Shown: positions 45,821 through 56,410 of the stretch, in pieces | How positions within the stretch are numbered: the stretch's first letter is position 1 | Layout of the letters: every line of letters begins with the position of its first letter | Source: Eriocheir sinensis | Lineage: Eukaryota > Arthropoda > Malacostraca > Decapoda > Varunidae | Length of the DNA: 64,000 nt | Direction of reading: 5' to 3' | Assembly (NCBI RefSeq): GCF_024679095.1 | Contig: NC_066512.1 | Coordinates: 15,126,038 to 15,190,037 of the forward strand | Program-made: the position numbers and the translations under genes | The notes under the pieces: model-generated | The model's database searches: none | What the model was told of the DNA's origin: nothing | What the model saw: only the letters and a program-made list of their open reading frames with translations

Positions 45821-46345
45821 GAGTTCTCCGTCCGATGAGGTGAATGGCCGGATTGCGTCGTCGGAGACGAAGCTTTGCTGCTGCTTAACGCTGCTCCACC
45901 ACTCCTTACTGCCAACATTCTGGCCGGACAGCTTGTCGTCTTTTAGGGTGGTTTACCATCGACGGATTGCCTCCTTCTGCACCCGCTTCATTTTTTTTTT
46001 TTACAAGCTGCCTTGTATGCCTGTTGTGAGCGTTATGATGCGAATTGTACCGTTGTCAGGCCCTACTCTTCTCTTCAGCTGCATTTCTGCAGTGAAAGCC
46101 GAACCAAGGCTGATCTCTTGGCTTGGATTTGTTGGACTGGCAAATTTCCTCTGGCAGGATAACAGGAGGTAGCTAAAATTTTTGACTTGTTCGTCGATGC
46201 TTCCCCTCAGCAGGCCTGTCCAGTCGATGGTGGCTAGCTCTGCCTTGAACCCGTCCCAGTCTGCCCGTCGGCAGAGCCAGCTGGTGCGGCTGACCCCCGC
46301 GTCTGGATCGACTGCTAACCTGACAGTCGTGAGAACGGCGAACTG

Positions 46346-46750
46346 GTCCTGTTGGTGGTAGCGAGTGTTCTAAGTGCTAATTGGTTCACGGATAGAGAAA
46401 GTCATATCCGCCAGAGTTACTTTATTCGGGCAAACATACAAAGGTCATTGACATGGACAAGACACTTAAAAGAGGTGATTGTGTGTATGTGCGTTTGTGT
46501 GAATGTTGTCTGTGTAGGTTAACATTTAAGTGTTGGTGTATGTGTGGAACAATGTGTATGGGTGGACAACAAGAGGATATGGACGGACAGTCAGAGATAA
46601 ACGAGGAACAAGAAAGACAAACATTGAAGACGCACAAGACACAGACTGACAAGGGAAATACACTTAATGAGTCTGCTTCTGCAGCGCCCATTTTCTTAAG
46701 TGTCACTGAGGGGAAGGAGCACGCAGTTTGAGCGGTGACTGCTACAGTCC
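46346..46750 (-). mobile_element. Solo LTR (R1) with GTCC target duplication
   Basis: The LTR body is 46350-46746 (397 bp). On plus it begins TGTTGGTGGTAGCG and ends GACTGCTACA, so it has TG...CA termini. GTCC occurs at 46346-46349 and 46747-46750. Removing the LTR and one GTCC restores the LINE frame GSSDQFAVLT. It is homologous to R2 and R3 (47045-47426, 47932-48350) but more diverged. Four-base duplications fit Ty3/gypsy-type integration. Confidence 0.88.
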
Positions 46751-46761
46751 GAGGAGCCGAC
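46747..46761 (-). pseudogene. LINE family 3 endonuclease, VGSSD codons
   Basis: These few bases encode VGSSD on the minus strand. They connect in frame with RRGT at 48351-48362 on one side and with QFAVL below 46349 on the other. They are a sliver of host LINE left between two insertions. Confidence 0.8.
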
Positions 46762-47040
46762 TGAGCCTGTTCAACGGCAGGTGACGATGAAAGGCACTAA
46801 TGTACATAATATCATGTACTTATGAATGTAGGAATGTATGTGAATGCATCACGCCACAGGATGTTGTTTGACACGTAGCTGTTTATGGCCGTGAAAGAGA
46901 GAGTGACGAGATATTGAAATGTGCCTCGTGGTCACCGGATGCTTGAGTCATCAACAAAACTTCCGGCTTGAGCGAGGGCTAAAGCCGGGGACGAGCGCCG
47001 GGAAGAGGAGAAGCGGAGGAGCGAGGCAAGCAGCAAGACG
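46762..47040. other. Unexplained 279-bp filler between LINE sliver and LTR element
   Basis: It starts TGAGCCTGTTCAACGG and ends GCAGCAAGACG. It has no coding potential I recognise and does not match the LTRs. It contains TGTGCCTCGT (46924-46933), a ten-base match to the LINE sequence at the far side of the LTR element (48351-48360). Confidence 0.6.
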
Positions 47041-48354
47041 TGTGTGTTGGTGGTAGCGAGTGTTCTAAGTGCTAATCGGTTCACGGATAGAGAAAATCAT
47101 ATCCGCTAGGGTTACTTTATTGGACAAAAATCACAAAGGTCATTACAACAAGGACAACACATAGGATAGGTGTTTGTTTGTGTATGCGTTTGTGTGGGTG
47201 TATGTGTAGAACAATGTGTACGAATGGACGACAAGAGAACATGGACGGACAGTAGAAGATAAACAAGTAACAAGAGATAAACAATTAGACGCACAAGAAA
47301 CAGCGAGACAGGAGCACGAACGAAAATATTGACAAAGTAAAAATGAACAGAGTATATGCTGCAACGCCCCATTTTCTTATTGTCACTGAGGGGAAGGAAC
47401 ACGGAATTTGAGCGGTGACTGCTACAGATTACCCCCCCCCCCCCCCCCCCCAGTGACGAGGAAGGAGGAAGGGTGAGCGCCGGGAGGAGCACCATGGGGC
47501 ACAAAAGATACCTGAAGGGCGCTGAAGATGCCTGGAGGAGGCGCACAAAGGGTGCCTGGAAGAGGCGCGCAGAGGGTTCCTGGAAGAGGCGCACAGAGGG
47601 TGCCTGGAGGAGACGCAGAAGGCGTCTGGAGGAGGGCACAAAGGGTGCCTGGGGGAGGCACAGAGGGTGCCTGGAAAAGGCGCAGAAGGCGCCAGGGGGA
47701 GGGCGGGGGAGAACCCTGAAGGTGGCAACTACGCCTACGGCGTAACATTTCTCCCGACCTGAGTGCTCAGCCCCACGAACCCCGAATGGAGGTGAGGATT
47801 TTTGCCCCAGGAGAGGGCGGACGAATGGACAAGTTACCCTGCCCAGGTCCTCCACTCTAGGAGAGCGTGCCCTTAAAACGGCACCGGCTATGAGCCACAT
47901 TGAACCATAGCAACACTGCGGGGTCACCAATTGTTGGTGGTAGCGAGTGTTCTAAGTGCTAATCGGTTCACGGATAGAGAAAATCATATCCGCCAGGGCT
48001 ACTTTACTGGACAAAAATCACAAAGGTCATTACAACAAGGACAACACATAGGATAGGTGTTTGTTTGTGTATGCGTTTGTGTGAATGTTGTTTGTGTAGG
48101 TTAACATTTAAGTGTGGGTGTATGTGTAGAACAATGTGTACGAATGGACGACAAGAGGACATGGACGGACAGTAGAAGATAAACAAGTAACAAGAGATAA
48201 ACAATTAGACGCACAAGAAACAGCGAGACAGGAGCACGAACGAAAACATTGACACAAAGTAAAAATGAACATAGAGTATATGCTGCAACGCCCCATTTTC
48301 TTATTGTCACTGAGGAGAAGGAACACGGAATTTGAGCGGTGATTGCTACATGTG
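47041..48354 (-). mobile_element. Two-LTR non-autonomous element, gypsy-like (TRIM-like)
   Basis: LTR R2 is 47045-47426 and LTR R3 is 47932-48350; both run TGTTGG...GCTACA on plus. TGTG lies outside each end (47041-47044, 48351-48354). In minus orientation R3 is the 5' LTR. Two bases inside it, TGGTGACCCCG (complement of 47919-47929) matches the 3' end of tRNA-Trp, the primer of CsRn1-type Ty3/gypsy elements. A C20 run at 47432-47451 (G20 in sense) near R2 sits where a polypurine tract is expected. The 505-bp interior has no gag or pol. R2 lacks 37 bp present in R3. Confidence 0.88.
47512..47705. repeat. 22-24 bp tandem repeat inside the LTR element
   Basis: GCCTGGAGGAGGCGCACA-like units with a GAAGGGT or GAGGGT end repeat about eight times. 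Several frames stay open through it because of the 24-base spacing. Confidence 0.85.
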
Positions 48355-48504
48355 CCTCGTCTGGGTGTCTACCAAAAACGTTCAACAACGACACTCGCGG
48401 GAAGATCGGTTAGGACGGGGTCAAGGGAGGACCCTGATGTGTGTATGGGAAACTCTAAGTGGTTTGTCAGCCCGTAATCAGAAAGCAGCTCATCGAACGT
48501 CCTG
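48351..48504 (-). pseudogene. LINE family 3 endonuclease, middle fragment
   Basis: The minus strand reads TFDELLSDYGLTNHLEF, then HTSGSSLDPVLTDLPASVV, a TAG stop after VERFW, and TPRRGT. The upstream codons HLVAR lie at 49655-49675 beyond a DNA element, and VGSSD at 46747-46761 beyond the LTR element. The frame is continuous across both deduced excision points except for the one stop. Confidence 0.88.
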
Positions 48505-49353
48505 ACCAATGTCAATATAAGTAATGTCGGGACACGCTCATCGGGGGGGGGAGGGAGTATGAGGGAGGGATGGGAGGTATAGCTGTGACGTATCATGGGG
48601 GGTGGCGATGACAGAAAATGGATGAAGTAATGCTTGAGCAAAGACTACAGTAAAATGTCAACGTTTAACGTTTATTTAGTTCTTGCAATAAATTTTTTTT
48701 ACCACACTAAATGTAATGTTATAGGTTGATTTTTTTTTTATTGTGAAGACTTGGTAATAGGTTATTTTTCATGACGATCAAGAATCGATCGATTTAACAA
48801 TTCGTTTATGAAAAGTTAGGATGGAAAACTGGTCTAACGATAGCCTTATATGACTTCCTTGCTCTTCACATGGGTTTCATAATTCAGTAAACATGAGGAT
48901 TAGGTAAGACATCTACTACTACAACAATTATAAATACAAAACTCTTTGGGCCCACTCATTTGTTACAATCATAAGCGGAGGGGGAGGGTGGCTTTTAGGG
49001 CTTGAGCCCCAGATCTTTCATCAGAAGCCCCAGCGTTAAGATATACTATATATTTTTTTTAATTAATTCATTATACAGTAAATTGATTCTAGTGTAGGAC
49101 GTATCATAAATTAATATTGTCATTATACCAAAGTCCCTTAAGTCCCCAGAAGTCACTATCTATGGGGTTGTTTTTATTTTTTCCCCCAGGGGAGCATACA
49201 CCCGGACCCCTCCCCTTTGTCAGACAGGGTTTAAGTCCCCGATGTCTACAATGTCTGGCATCGCCCCTGATTACAGCAGAGGATATTATCTGATGTTGCA
49301 CCAGACAGGCTATATTTAGTGACATCACTGTCATCGTAAATCCGTAATTTTGC

Positions 49354-49386
<33 letters not shown>

Positions 49387-49658
49387 TAAATAGATAGATG
49401 GATAGATAGATATAGATATAGATAGATAGATAGATATAGATATATAGATATATCCGCACAAGTGTTGGGCATGACGTCGATGGGGAAAAGTATCGCGATG
49501 TCGAGCGGACACGACCGCAACACCACACACGACCGTGACTTCAGAGCGACTGAGCTCTCAGCTCAGCCTCAGTGTACCCCAGTGTACGTCATGCGCGGGA
49601 AGGGACGGTTTTATTCAAAGGAGTGTCCTGACATGTTACTATATAGACATTGGTCCTG
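48501..49658. mobile_element. 1150-bp TIR element with CCTG target duplication
   Basis: The body is 48505-49654. The left end is ACCAATGTCAATATAAGTAA and the right end, reverse-complemented, is ACCAATGTCTATATAGTAAC; similarity continues to a GTC(G/A)GGACAC block, about 33 bases in all. CCTG flanks both sides (48501-48504, 49655-49658). Removing the body and one CCTG restores the LINE codons HLVARTFDELLSD. No transposase frame is visible, so it is non-autonomous. The superfamily is undecided; other cuts (for example a 2-bp duplication) are possible but shorter. Confidence 0.85.
49356..49455. repeat. (TA)n-(GA)n-(GATA)n inside the TIR element
   Basis: TA, GA and degenerate GATA/TAGA repeats lie in the right part of the 1150-bp element. 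Confidence 0.95.
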
Positions 49659-49955
49659 GCGACAAGATGTTGGTTCATGTCGCCAAGAATAATTACTCGT
49701 TTACAGGAGTTCTGTTGCATGAGCACGTCTAGGTTGGCGTGTAGGAAGAGAAGTGGCTCCCTACCTTGCCACTGAGGTCGGTAGCACACAAACAACTGGA
49801 TGACATCGCTTCCACGCGTCCACAGCTTGAAGAACATCAGCTCCAGGTGATCCGGCATGATGGCGCTAACAACTTTGAACTGGAGCATCCTGCGAAAGCA
49901 TACGGCAACACCAACAAACGTTCCGCGGGTCCTGTCTCGCCGGTTCCATCTAGTA
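49655..49955 (-). pseudogene. LINE family 3 endonuclease, N-terminal fragment
   Basis: The minus strand reads WNRRDRTRGTFVGVAVCF, a HLELMFFKLWTRGSDV block, FVCYRPQWQGREPLLFLHAN, then VIILGDMNQHLVAR (GDMN about 49670-49685). These are endonuclease blocks of the same element whose later parts lie at 48351-48504 and below 46762. The fragment is bounded by the TIR element on one side and a hAT-type MITE on the other. Confidence 0.9.
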
Positions 49956-50294
49956 CAGTGTTTCTTAAAGTGTGGTCCGCGGACCCCCAGGGGGTCCGGA
50001 GATTCAAGGGTCCGCAGGGAGGATTTTTTTAATATCGATTTCAATTTTCGGCCAAAAAAACATCATTCTATTTTTATTTTGTAGCACAAAAATCCTGATG
50101 TTGTGAAATTTAAGCAAAAAATATACATTTTTTTTGAAGATAAAAGCATAAATAATAATTCGTAGTTGTAATTTATTATATGACCTGCAAAACACTTTCT
50201 TCAAACTCAAAAGAAAATAATAATAATAAAGGTCCGCTCCATAAGTAATTTTAATAAAAAGGGGCTTAAAACACAAAAAAACACTGATCTAGTA
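49948..50294. mobile_element. hAT-type MITE, 331 bp, with 8-bp target duplication
   Basis: The body is 49956-50286. It starts CAGTGTTTCTTAAAG and ends, reverse-complemented, CAGTGTTTTTTTGTG. ATCTAGTA occurs at 49948-49955 and 50287-50294. Eight-base duplications and CAGTG ends are diagnostic of hAT elements. The interior is AT-rich and non-coding apart from a short GTCCGCGGACCCC palindromic block near the left end. It lies inside LINE family 3; removing it joins GNRDGT in frame to RWNRRDR. Confidence 0.92.
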
Positions 50295-50330
50295 CCATCT
50301 CTATTCCCTCTTCCTCTTCCAATCACTCGG
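50287..50330 (-). pseudogene. LINE family 3, most upstream recognisable codons
   Basis: After the MITE the frame continues upstream as EEEGNRDGT and then loses recognisable motifs. The copy is probably 5'-truncated near here, or its upstream part has decayed. Confidence 0.5.
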
Positions 50331-50415
50331 ACCCGCCTTTATTCACTTTTAAATTACACGTTCCATCTCTTCCCAAGATATTCCTTTCCTTTACTAATCT
50401 CTTACTCAAGTGCAT

Positions 50416-50418
<3 letters not shown>

Positions 50419-50500
<82 letters not shown>

Positions 50501-50545
50501 CCCCGACGAGGCCACACATCTAGCAAGGTGGTGGTGGTGGTGGTG
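50419..50545. repeat. (CT)n, C-run and (GGT)n
   Basis: CT at 50419-50499, a short C run, then GGT triplets at 50528-50545. Confidence 0.95.
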
Positions 50546-50817
50546 GCGGAGTAAATGCAAGAAATGAGCACCAGCACCAGAGATTCTATACCATGTAATT
50601 TGTACGATGAGTTCCCCTGGTGGCATCTACCGCCAGACAAAGGAAGGGGCGAATTCTTTGCCCATTGAACGGATTTTTCTTTCATCTGGCGCCCTCTGCC
50701 TCGCGGGCCTTTATTTCGCCGTCTTTTGTCTGTCTCCATCGCCATAGGGTCACATTTTTCTTGACGTTCATCATCTACCTTTTCCATTCCCTTTATCATC
50801 TATGTAGTCACCACCAC

Positions 50818-50919
50818 CACCTCCTCCTCCTCCTCCTCCTCCTCCTTCTGTTCTCTTACTTTGCCTTTCATCATTTATACGTACGCCGACACCTCTTTTT
50901 CCGTTACTTTTATCATCTA

Positions 50920-50984
<65 letters not shown>
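50818..50984. repeat. (CCT)n and (AC)n
   Basis: CCT triplets at about 50818-50844 and AC at 50923-50984. The AC run leads into SINE A copy 3. Confidence 0.95.
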
Positions 50985-50986
<2 letters not shown>

Positions 50987-50995
50987 CCTCTCACA

Positions 50996-51251
50996 CGGCC
51001 CGGTAGCTCAGTGGTTAGAGCGTCTGCCTCACAACCTGAAGGACTAGGGTTCAATTCCACGACCGGGTGAAGATAAGTTGGGTTTATCTTTCACGTGTAG
51101 CCCCTGTTCACCTAGCTGTGAGTAGGTACGCGACGTAAGGCGAGGTGAGTGGTCTCAGTCCTCCCCAAAGATCGGTTACTGAGCTTTGAGCTCCTTCCGT
51201 AGGGGAACGGCAGGCTGTCTCGAGAGATACCCGCAACAGACCAAAAGGTGA

Positions 51252-51254
<3 letters not shown>
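50996..51254 (+). mobile_element. tRNA-derived SINE family A, copy 3
   Basis: The head is CGGCCCGGTAGCTCAGTGGT, with CTGCCTCACAACC (CAC at the anticodon position) and B box GGTTCAATTCCAC. The body matches copies 1 and 2 but lacks about 35 bases in the middle (after the GCGACGTAAGGC block). It ends GTGAATTACAC. AC repeats lie on both sides. Confidence 0.92.

Positions 51255-51305
<51 letters not shown>
51254..51305. repeat. (AC)n SINE tail
   Basis: An AC run directly after the SINE 3' end. Confidence 0.95.
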
Positions 51306-51307
<2 letters not shown>

Positions 51308-51339
51308 CACGCATCTAAGCACGCGCGCGCAAATACCCA

Positions 51340-51665
51340 AGCAGGGGTTAGCACGCTCGCCTCAAAACCCAGAGGTCTTCATCTTGATTCCCGGGATGAA
51401 TGAAGACGGGTGCACACTGCACTGCCTCCTTTAATCCGTGCCCCCTGTCCACACAGCAGTGAAGGACTACTAGGTGTCAGTCAGCATTGTCTCGCCTCTC
51501 GGATGCGTAGATGTGAAGCTTTAGCCTTGGGTAAGAAAAGATCCGTAACTTGTGAGCTCTGCCTCAGTCAGGGAGAATACGGACTGGCGATCGCAAGTCT
51601 CCTTTAGTGTGCCCCTTTCCACCCAGCAGTAAATGGGTACCGGATATCAGTCGTGCTCCGCCTCC
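51340..51665 (+). mobile_element. Possible third SINE family (C), tRNA-like
   Basis: GGGGTTAGCACGCTCGCCTC followed by TTGATTCCCGGG resembles A and B boxes. CCCCCTGTCCACACAGCAGTG and later CCCTTTCCACCCAGCAGTAA with ATGGGTACCGGATATCAG resemble the body of SINE family B (56411-56587, 63826-64000). Two body-like segments suggest a dimer or a fusion. It is decayed, and family status is tentative. Confidence 0.5.
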
Positions 51666-51863
51666 CGGGTGAGTGAGGGTGAGGGTATGACGTGAGATTC
51701 CATTCGCCACCAAAGATAAGTCACCTGAGATTTAAAATTATTTGGAGAGGGTACTGGCTGGGGGTGGCGCGTTCAGAACGTGATCAGTCCAAGGCGAAAT
51801 ACCCCCCCCCCCCCACCACCACCACCAGCACATACACTGGATCAAGGAAGAGAGGCTATATGC

Positions 51864-51868
<5 letters not shown>

Positions 51869-51902
<34 letters not shown>
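51869..51902. repeat. (TG)n
   Basis: A TG run just left of dispersed repeat Q copy 1. Confidence 0.97.
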
Positions 51903-51903
<1 letters not shown>

Positions 51904-51907
51904 AGTT

Positions 51908-52000
51908 ATGGATTTATGAAGGTAAGAGATGAATGCTGTGATAAATCTCTCAGGGGCTTTCTCCGCGGGGAACTGTTATGGAGCGGAGCTGGGCGAGGCG
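51908..52000 (-). repeat. Dispersed repeat Q, copy 1
   Basis: ATTTATGAAGGTAAGAGATG through CTCAGGGGCTTTCTCCGCGG to the GCGGGG(T/C)G region matches 53619-53710 almost base for base over about 90 bp. A TG run lies to the left of both copies. On the minus strand this becomes a body ending in an AC tail, like the SINEs here. Confidence 0.75.
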
Positions 52001-52190
52001 GGGTGGAATGGAGAAGGCATAGATGGGAGGGGGAGGGCCAGCGGGGTGGTGCAGGGCGCGGTGGAATGCAGAAGGCGGAGACGGAAGGGGCGGGGGTGGC
52101 AGTGGCAGCGGGCTGAGCGGGCTGGGAGAAATGTGGTAAGATGTCTGGATGCAAAAAAAGTAATGCCTGATGTGCCTGGCATTCCCCCAC

Positions 52191-53487
<1,297 letters not shown>

Positions 53488-53560
<73 letters not shown>
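53488..53560. repeat. (TG)n
   Basis: A pure TG run left of repeat Q copy 2. Confidence 0.97.
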
Positions 53561-53564
<4 letters not shown>

Positions 53565-53618
53565 TAACGAGGCCTCTTCTGTGTTCCCACACTATGGGTA
53601 TGTGGTCCCCGAGTGTGT

Positions 53619-53710
53619 CATTTATGAAGGTAAGAGATGAATGCTGTGATAAATCTCTCAGGGGCTTTCTCCGCGGGGAACTATTATCGAGCGGACCTGG
53701 GCGGGGCGGT
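53619..53710 (-). repeat. Dispersed repeat Q, copy 2
   Basis: It matches 51908-52000. Here about 60 bases of other sequence separate it from the TG run. Confidence 0.75.
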
Positions 53711-54926
53711 GTTAACCAATGAGCAACGAATGAGCGTTCATGCTCCTCTCTATCCACCCTGTGGGAGGCACCTGTTTGCTCTCTCCTCTGTGAAGGAGGA
53801 GCGTCACCATACGCGCTCAGCGTACTGATTATACTATTGTTGTGCACATAGCCACGCCCAGCATGTCTCACATCAACCCCTCAACGCCCTCAGACTGAAT
53901 CCCCAAAATACACATTACGAAACCTTACAGCCTTACACCATGTTCATTTTATATTCTCCTCAGTCTCGCTTACTCCCTCACCCCACCCCTCCCGACACCC
54001 AGACGCGCCGTTGCACGAGGTTGACCAATCACAAATTCCACTTACAAGTTGGGTTCTCGACGCCGGCTGGTGCAACGCTAGCGTCGGACAGGCGGTGCGG
54101 CGGTCACCAACACCCTGATGCTGACTTACTGGCGGGGTGCGAGCAGTGAATTCTTTCCTCCGGGTCCTTCGCTAACTTTGGGGAGCAACAACCTTCCCGA
54201 GGAGGGACAACAGAGGAGTGAGTTTCCAAGAAGAGAAACGAGTCGGAGAGTATTATTTTTTTTTATGCATTCCAGTGCCACGATTTATCTCGACGCTGGC
54301 CGCCATCTGACTGCTCCTGGGAATGCAACTCAAGGCGAGGAATGTAGGAACAAAGATTTTTCACTGTTTTATAAAAATAAAACAAAATCACTGGTTTTCA
54401 TTTAGCCGAGCTTGCTTGAACGCTGAAGCTTCAGCGACTAATCCGAGTATCTAGTGGGCCAATTCTGGTAAGCAGAACTGGCGCTGAGGATCACCAGGGA
54501 GTGGGGGCGTCGCGCCGCCACTTGCCGCACCGTCCATGCCGCTCGCTGCCGTTTGGTATATCAAGAAACTGTAAAAATAGTTTCCCAACAGTTTGTCGAT
54601 GCGTGAGCGAAAGTTTGGAGACTCATCTTCAGTTATAGATTTTTATGACTGACAATCCGTCTCGCCTTCATTCTCATCTTTGGATGGACCTCGAGCGGCT
54701 GCAGCGCTGGTGGGTGGCGGGAGTGCAAGTTGAGAGGCTGCCAGCGGCTGCGCGGAGGCGACTGAGGGGCAAGGAATGGAAGGTGATTTTCTGACGGACT
54801 CGTCCACAACGATGCATGGATAATACGGGCCGGCGAGGGTTGGCTTCGCTTGGAGCGGTTGGAGGCGGCAGCGAGGCACAGCAGGTGTCTGGCTCTGCGT
54901 CTGTCTCCCGAAGTACGATGAAGAAT
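53711..54926. other. No gene seen; unassigned sequence
   Basis: Short frames only (for example 54643-54963 minus, 106 codons, Ala/Pro/Ser-rich). No motifs were recognised. Confidence 0.45.
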
Positions 54927-55272
54927 TGCATGCCTCCCCCCCCCTCCCGCGGCCCCGCTGCATTCGACTTTCTACTCTAGCTCATCCATATACTATCCAA
55001 ATCCCTTATGGAAGAGTTAGCCAGCATCTTCACTCATTCATCACTTACACTGGTAAAGTATGGAACAGCCTTCCTTCGTCTGTATTTCCTCCTGCCTATG
55101 ACTTGACCTCTTTCAAGAGGAGTGTATCAAGAAACCTCTCCACCCGATACTGACCTCTCTTTTGGCCACTGTTTACTTCATCTTTTATAGGAGCAGTGAT
55201 TAGCGGGCTCTTTTTTTTAAACACTTTATTTTTGTTGCCCTTGAGCTGCTTCCTTTGTTGTAAAAAAAAAAG
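54927..55272 (+). mobile_element. LINE family 2, 5'-truncated tail copy
   Basis: The last codons read RPRCIRLSTLAHPYTIQIPY, a SQHLHSFITYTGKVWNSL block and SVFPPAYDLTSFKRSVSRNL with a stop near 55153. The family tail GGAGCAGTGATTAGCGGGC and CCCTTGAGCTGCTTCCTTTG follows, then TTGT and an A run. Only the final 75 codons and the 3' UTR were inserted. Confidence 0.9.
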
Positions 55273-55745
55273 CGTGTTTTTTTTCGTCTTATCTGAGGCT
55301 GCTAAACGTTCTCCTCTGCCGCAGAGCTTCCCCGTGCAGTGGCCGCCGCCTTGCATAATTCAGCAATTCGATCGTACGCTTACACCAAAAGTTACTTTTA
55401 TCGGCGCTAGAAACTCCAAGTCCAGGGCCCAAAGGAGCAGGAGAAGGTCGGTATTGCTCAGAGAAGGAAATAGAATAAATGTTTAAATCGCTAAAATCCC
55501 TTCGTCTCTCCCCCACCCCCCACCCCCACCCATTGCCAGTCGCTTGTATATAAGCGTGGGGGGCGAAAGAAGCAGGTCTTGTATTGGAGAGAACGTGTTG
55601 AATATTAGAAAGCCTCGCTGAAAAATACACGAAACTTGCCAACCAGGAGTTAACTTTTCGTGAGCCTCCGCCTCCCCCACTTCCCTCTCGGTGCTGCCTT
55701 TGGCCGCGGCAGCAGCGCCTTGTTAGCACAGCAGCCGAATACTAA
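55273..55745. other. No gene seen; unassigned sequence
   Basis: No motif was recognised. Short overlapping frames on both strands look incidental. Confidence 0.45.
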
Positions 55746-56073
55746 AGCCTCGTTCACACTGTGCCGACTCTGGGCCACGACAACCCAGCGACTTTTCCAT
55801 TTGACAAGTTGGTTCCCACGCTCCAAGAAGGGGGGAGCAGGTTTTATTGGGGTCTTGCCGACTGTCTGGGACATTCGGCCAACTAGTTGCCAGCATGTCG
55901 TACTAACCCTCACGACTCCAGACTCCCGTCACGACGTCGGCGCAGCATTCGGCAACAGTCTCAAGACCTCTATCAAGACATGCCCGACCCTTTCACATCA
56001 ACACCCAAGACCTCGTGTACCCTAGAGTCGTGGGTAGTCATGGCCCCGAGTCGGCACAGTGTGAACGGGGCCT
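55746..56073. mobile_element. 328-bp MITE with about 43-bp terminal inverted repeats
   Basis: The left end has CGTTCACACTGTGCCGACTC then a GGGCCACGACAACCCA block. The right end at 56031-56073, reverse-complemented, has CGTTCACACTGTGCCGACTC then GGGGCCATGACTACCCA. No transposase is present. Flanks read TAA (left) and TAG (right), so a 3-bp duplication of PIF/Harbinger style is possible but imperfect. The right end abuts the short CAGCC stretch at 56074. Confidence 0.85.
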
Positions 56074-56245
56074 TAGGCAGCCAGCCGGCCGGCCGACCAG
56101 CCACTTAGCCAGCCAGTCAGTCCATCAGTCATTCGGTATGTCCGCCAACTAATTAACAAATCAATCATCTCCCAAACCAGCCAGCCTAATACATAGTTAG
56201 TAATCCAGCTACTTAGCCATCCACATAGTTAGTCATCCTACGACT
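56074..56245. repeat. Short CCAG array with the same right flank as the 6-kb array
   Basis: CAGCCAGCCGGCCGGCCGAC and CACTTAGCCAGCCAGTCAG run into a TTCGGTATGTCCGCCAAC core at 56132-56149. The flank then carries CAAACCAGC and TAATCCAGCTACTTAG words like those at 29350-29480. Confidence 0.75.
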
Positions 56246-56410
56246 ACTCACATGCTGTCCTGAAGACCACCCATCAATCCAGACTTTAGATTTTCTCTCT
56301 AAAAGAGAAGGTCAAAGATAAAGTTGGAAAGTTTCGTTTGGTCGGCGCAATATCTGTGGTCATATGCCGGAGAAAGACAGAAGGGGAAGGAATTATAGAA
56401 GGGAACAGAT

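Larger units (their letters stand above)
44060..46349 (-). mobile_element. LINE family 3, 3' portion: RT, thumb and 3' UTR
   Basis: On the minus strand this follows the endonuclease pieces found at 46747-50330. It runs from the endonuclease C-terminus (FAVLTTVRLAVDPD, about 46305-46346), through a linker, into the RT and a C-terminal region ending CRINEWFSRQQ near 44160. A 3' UTR follows with an 8-bp hairpin at 44102-44124 (GCCCTAGT / ACTAGGGC). Several frame changes make the copy inactive. The clade is not assigned. Confidence 0.88.

Noticed and set aside
48905..49230. Second hAT fragment inside the 1150-bp TIR element
   Set aside because: CCCCCAGGGG and GGGGGAGG words hint at one, but no terminus or duplication could be defined.
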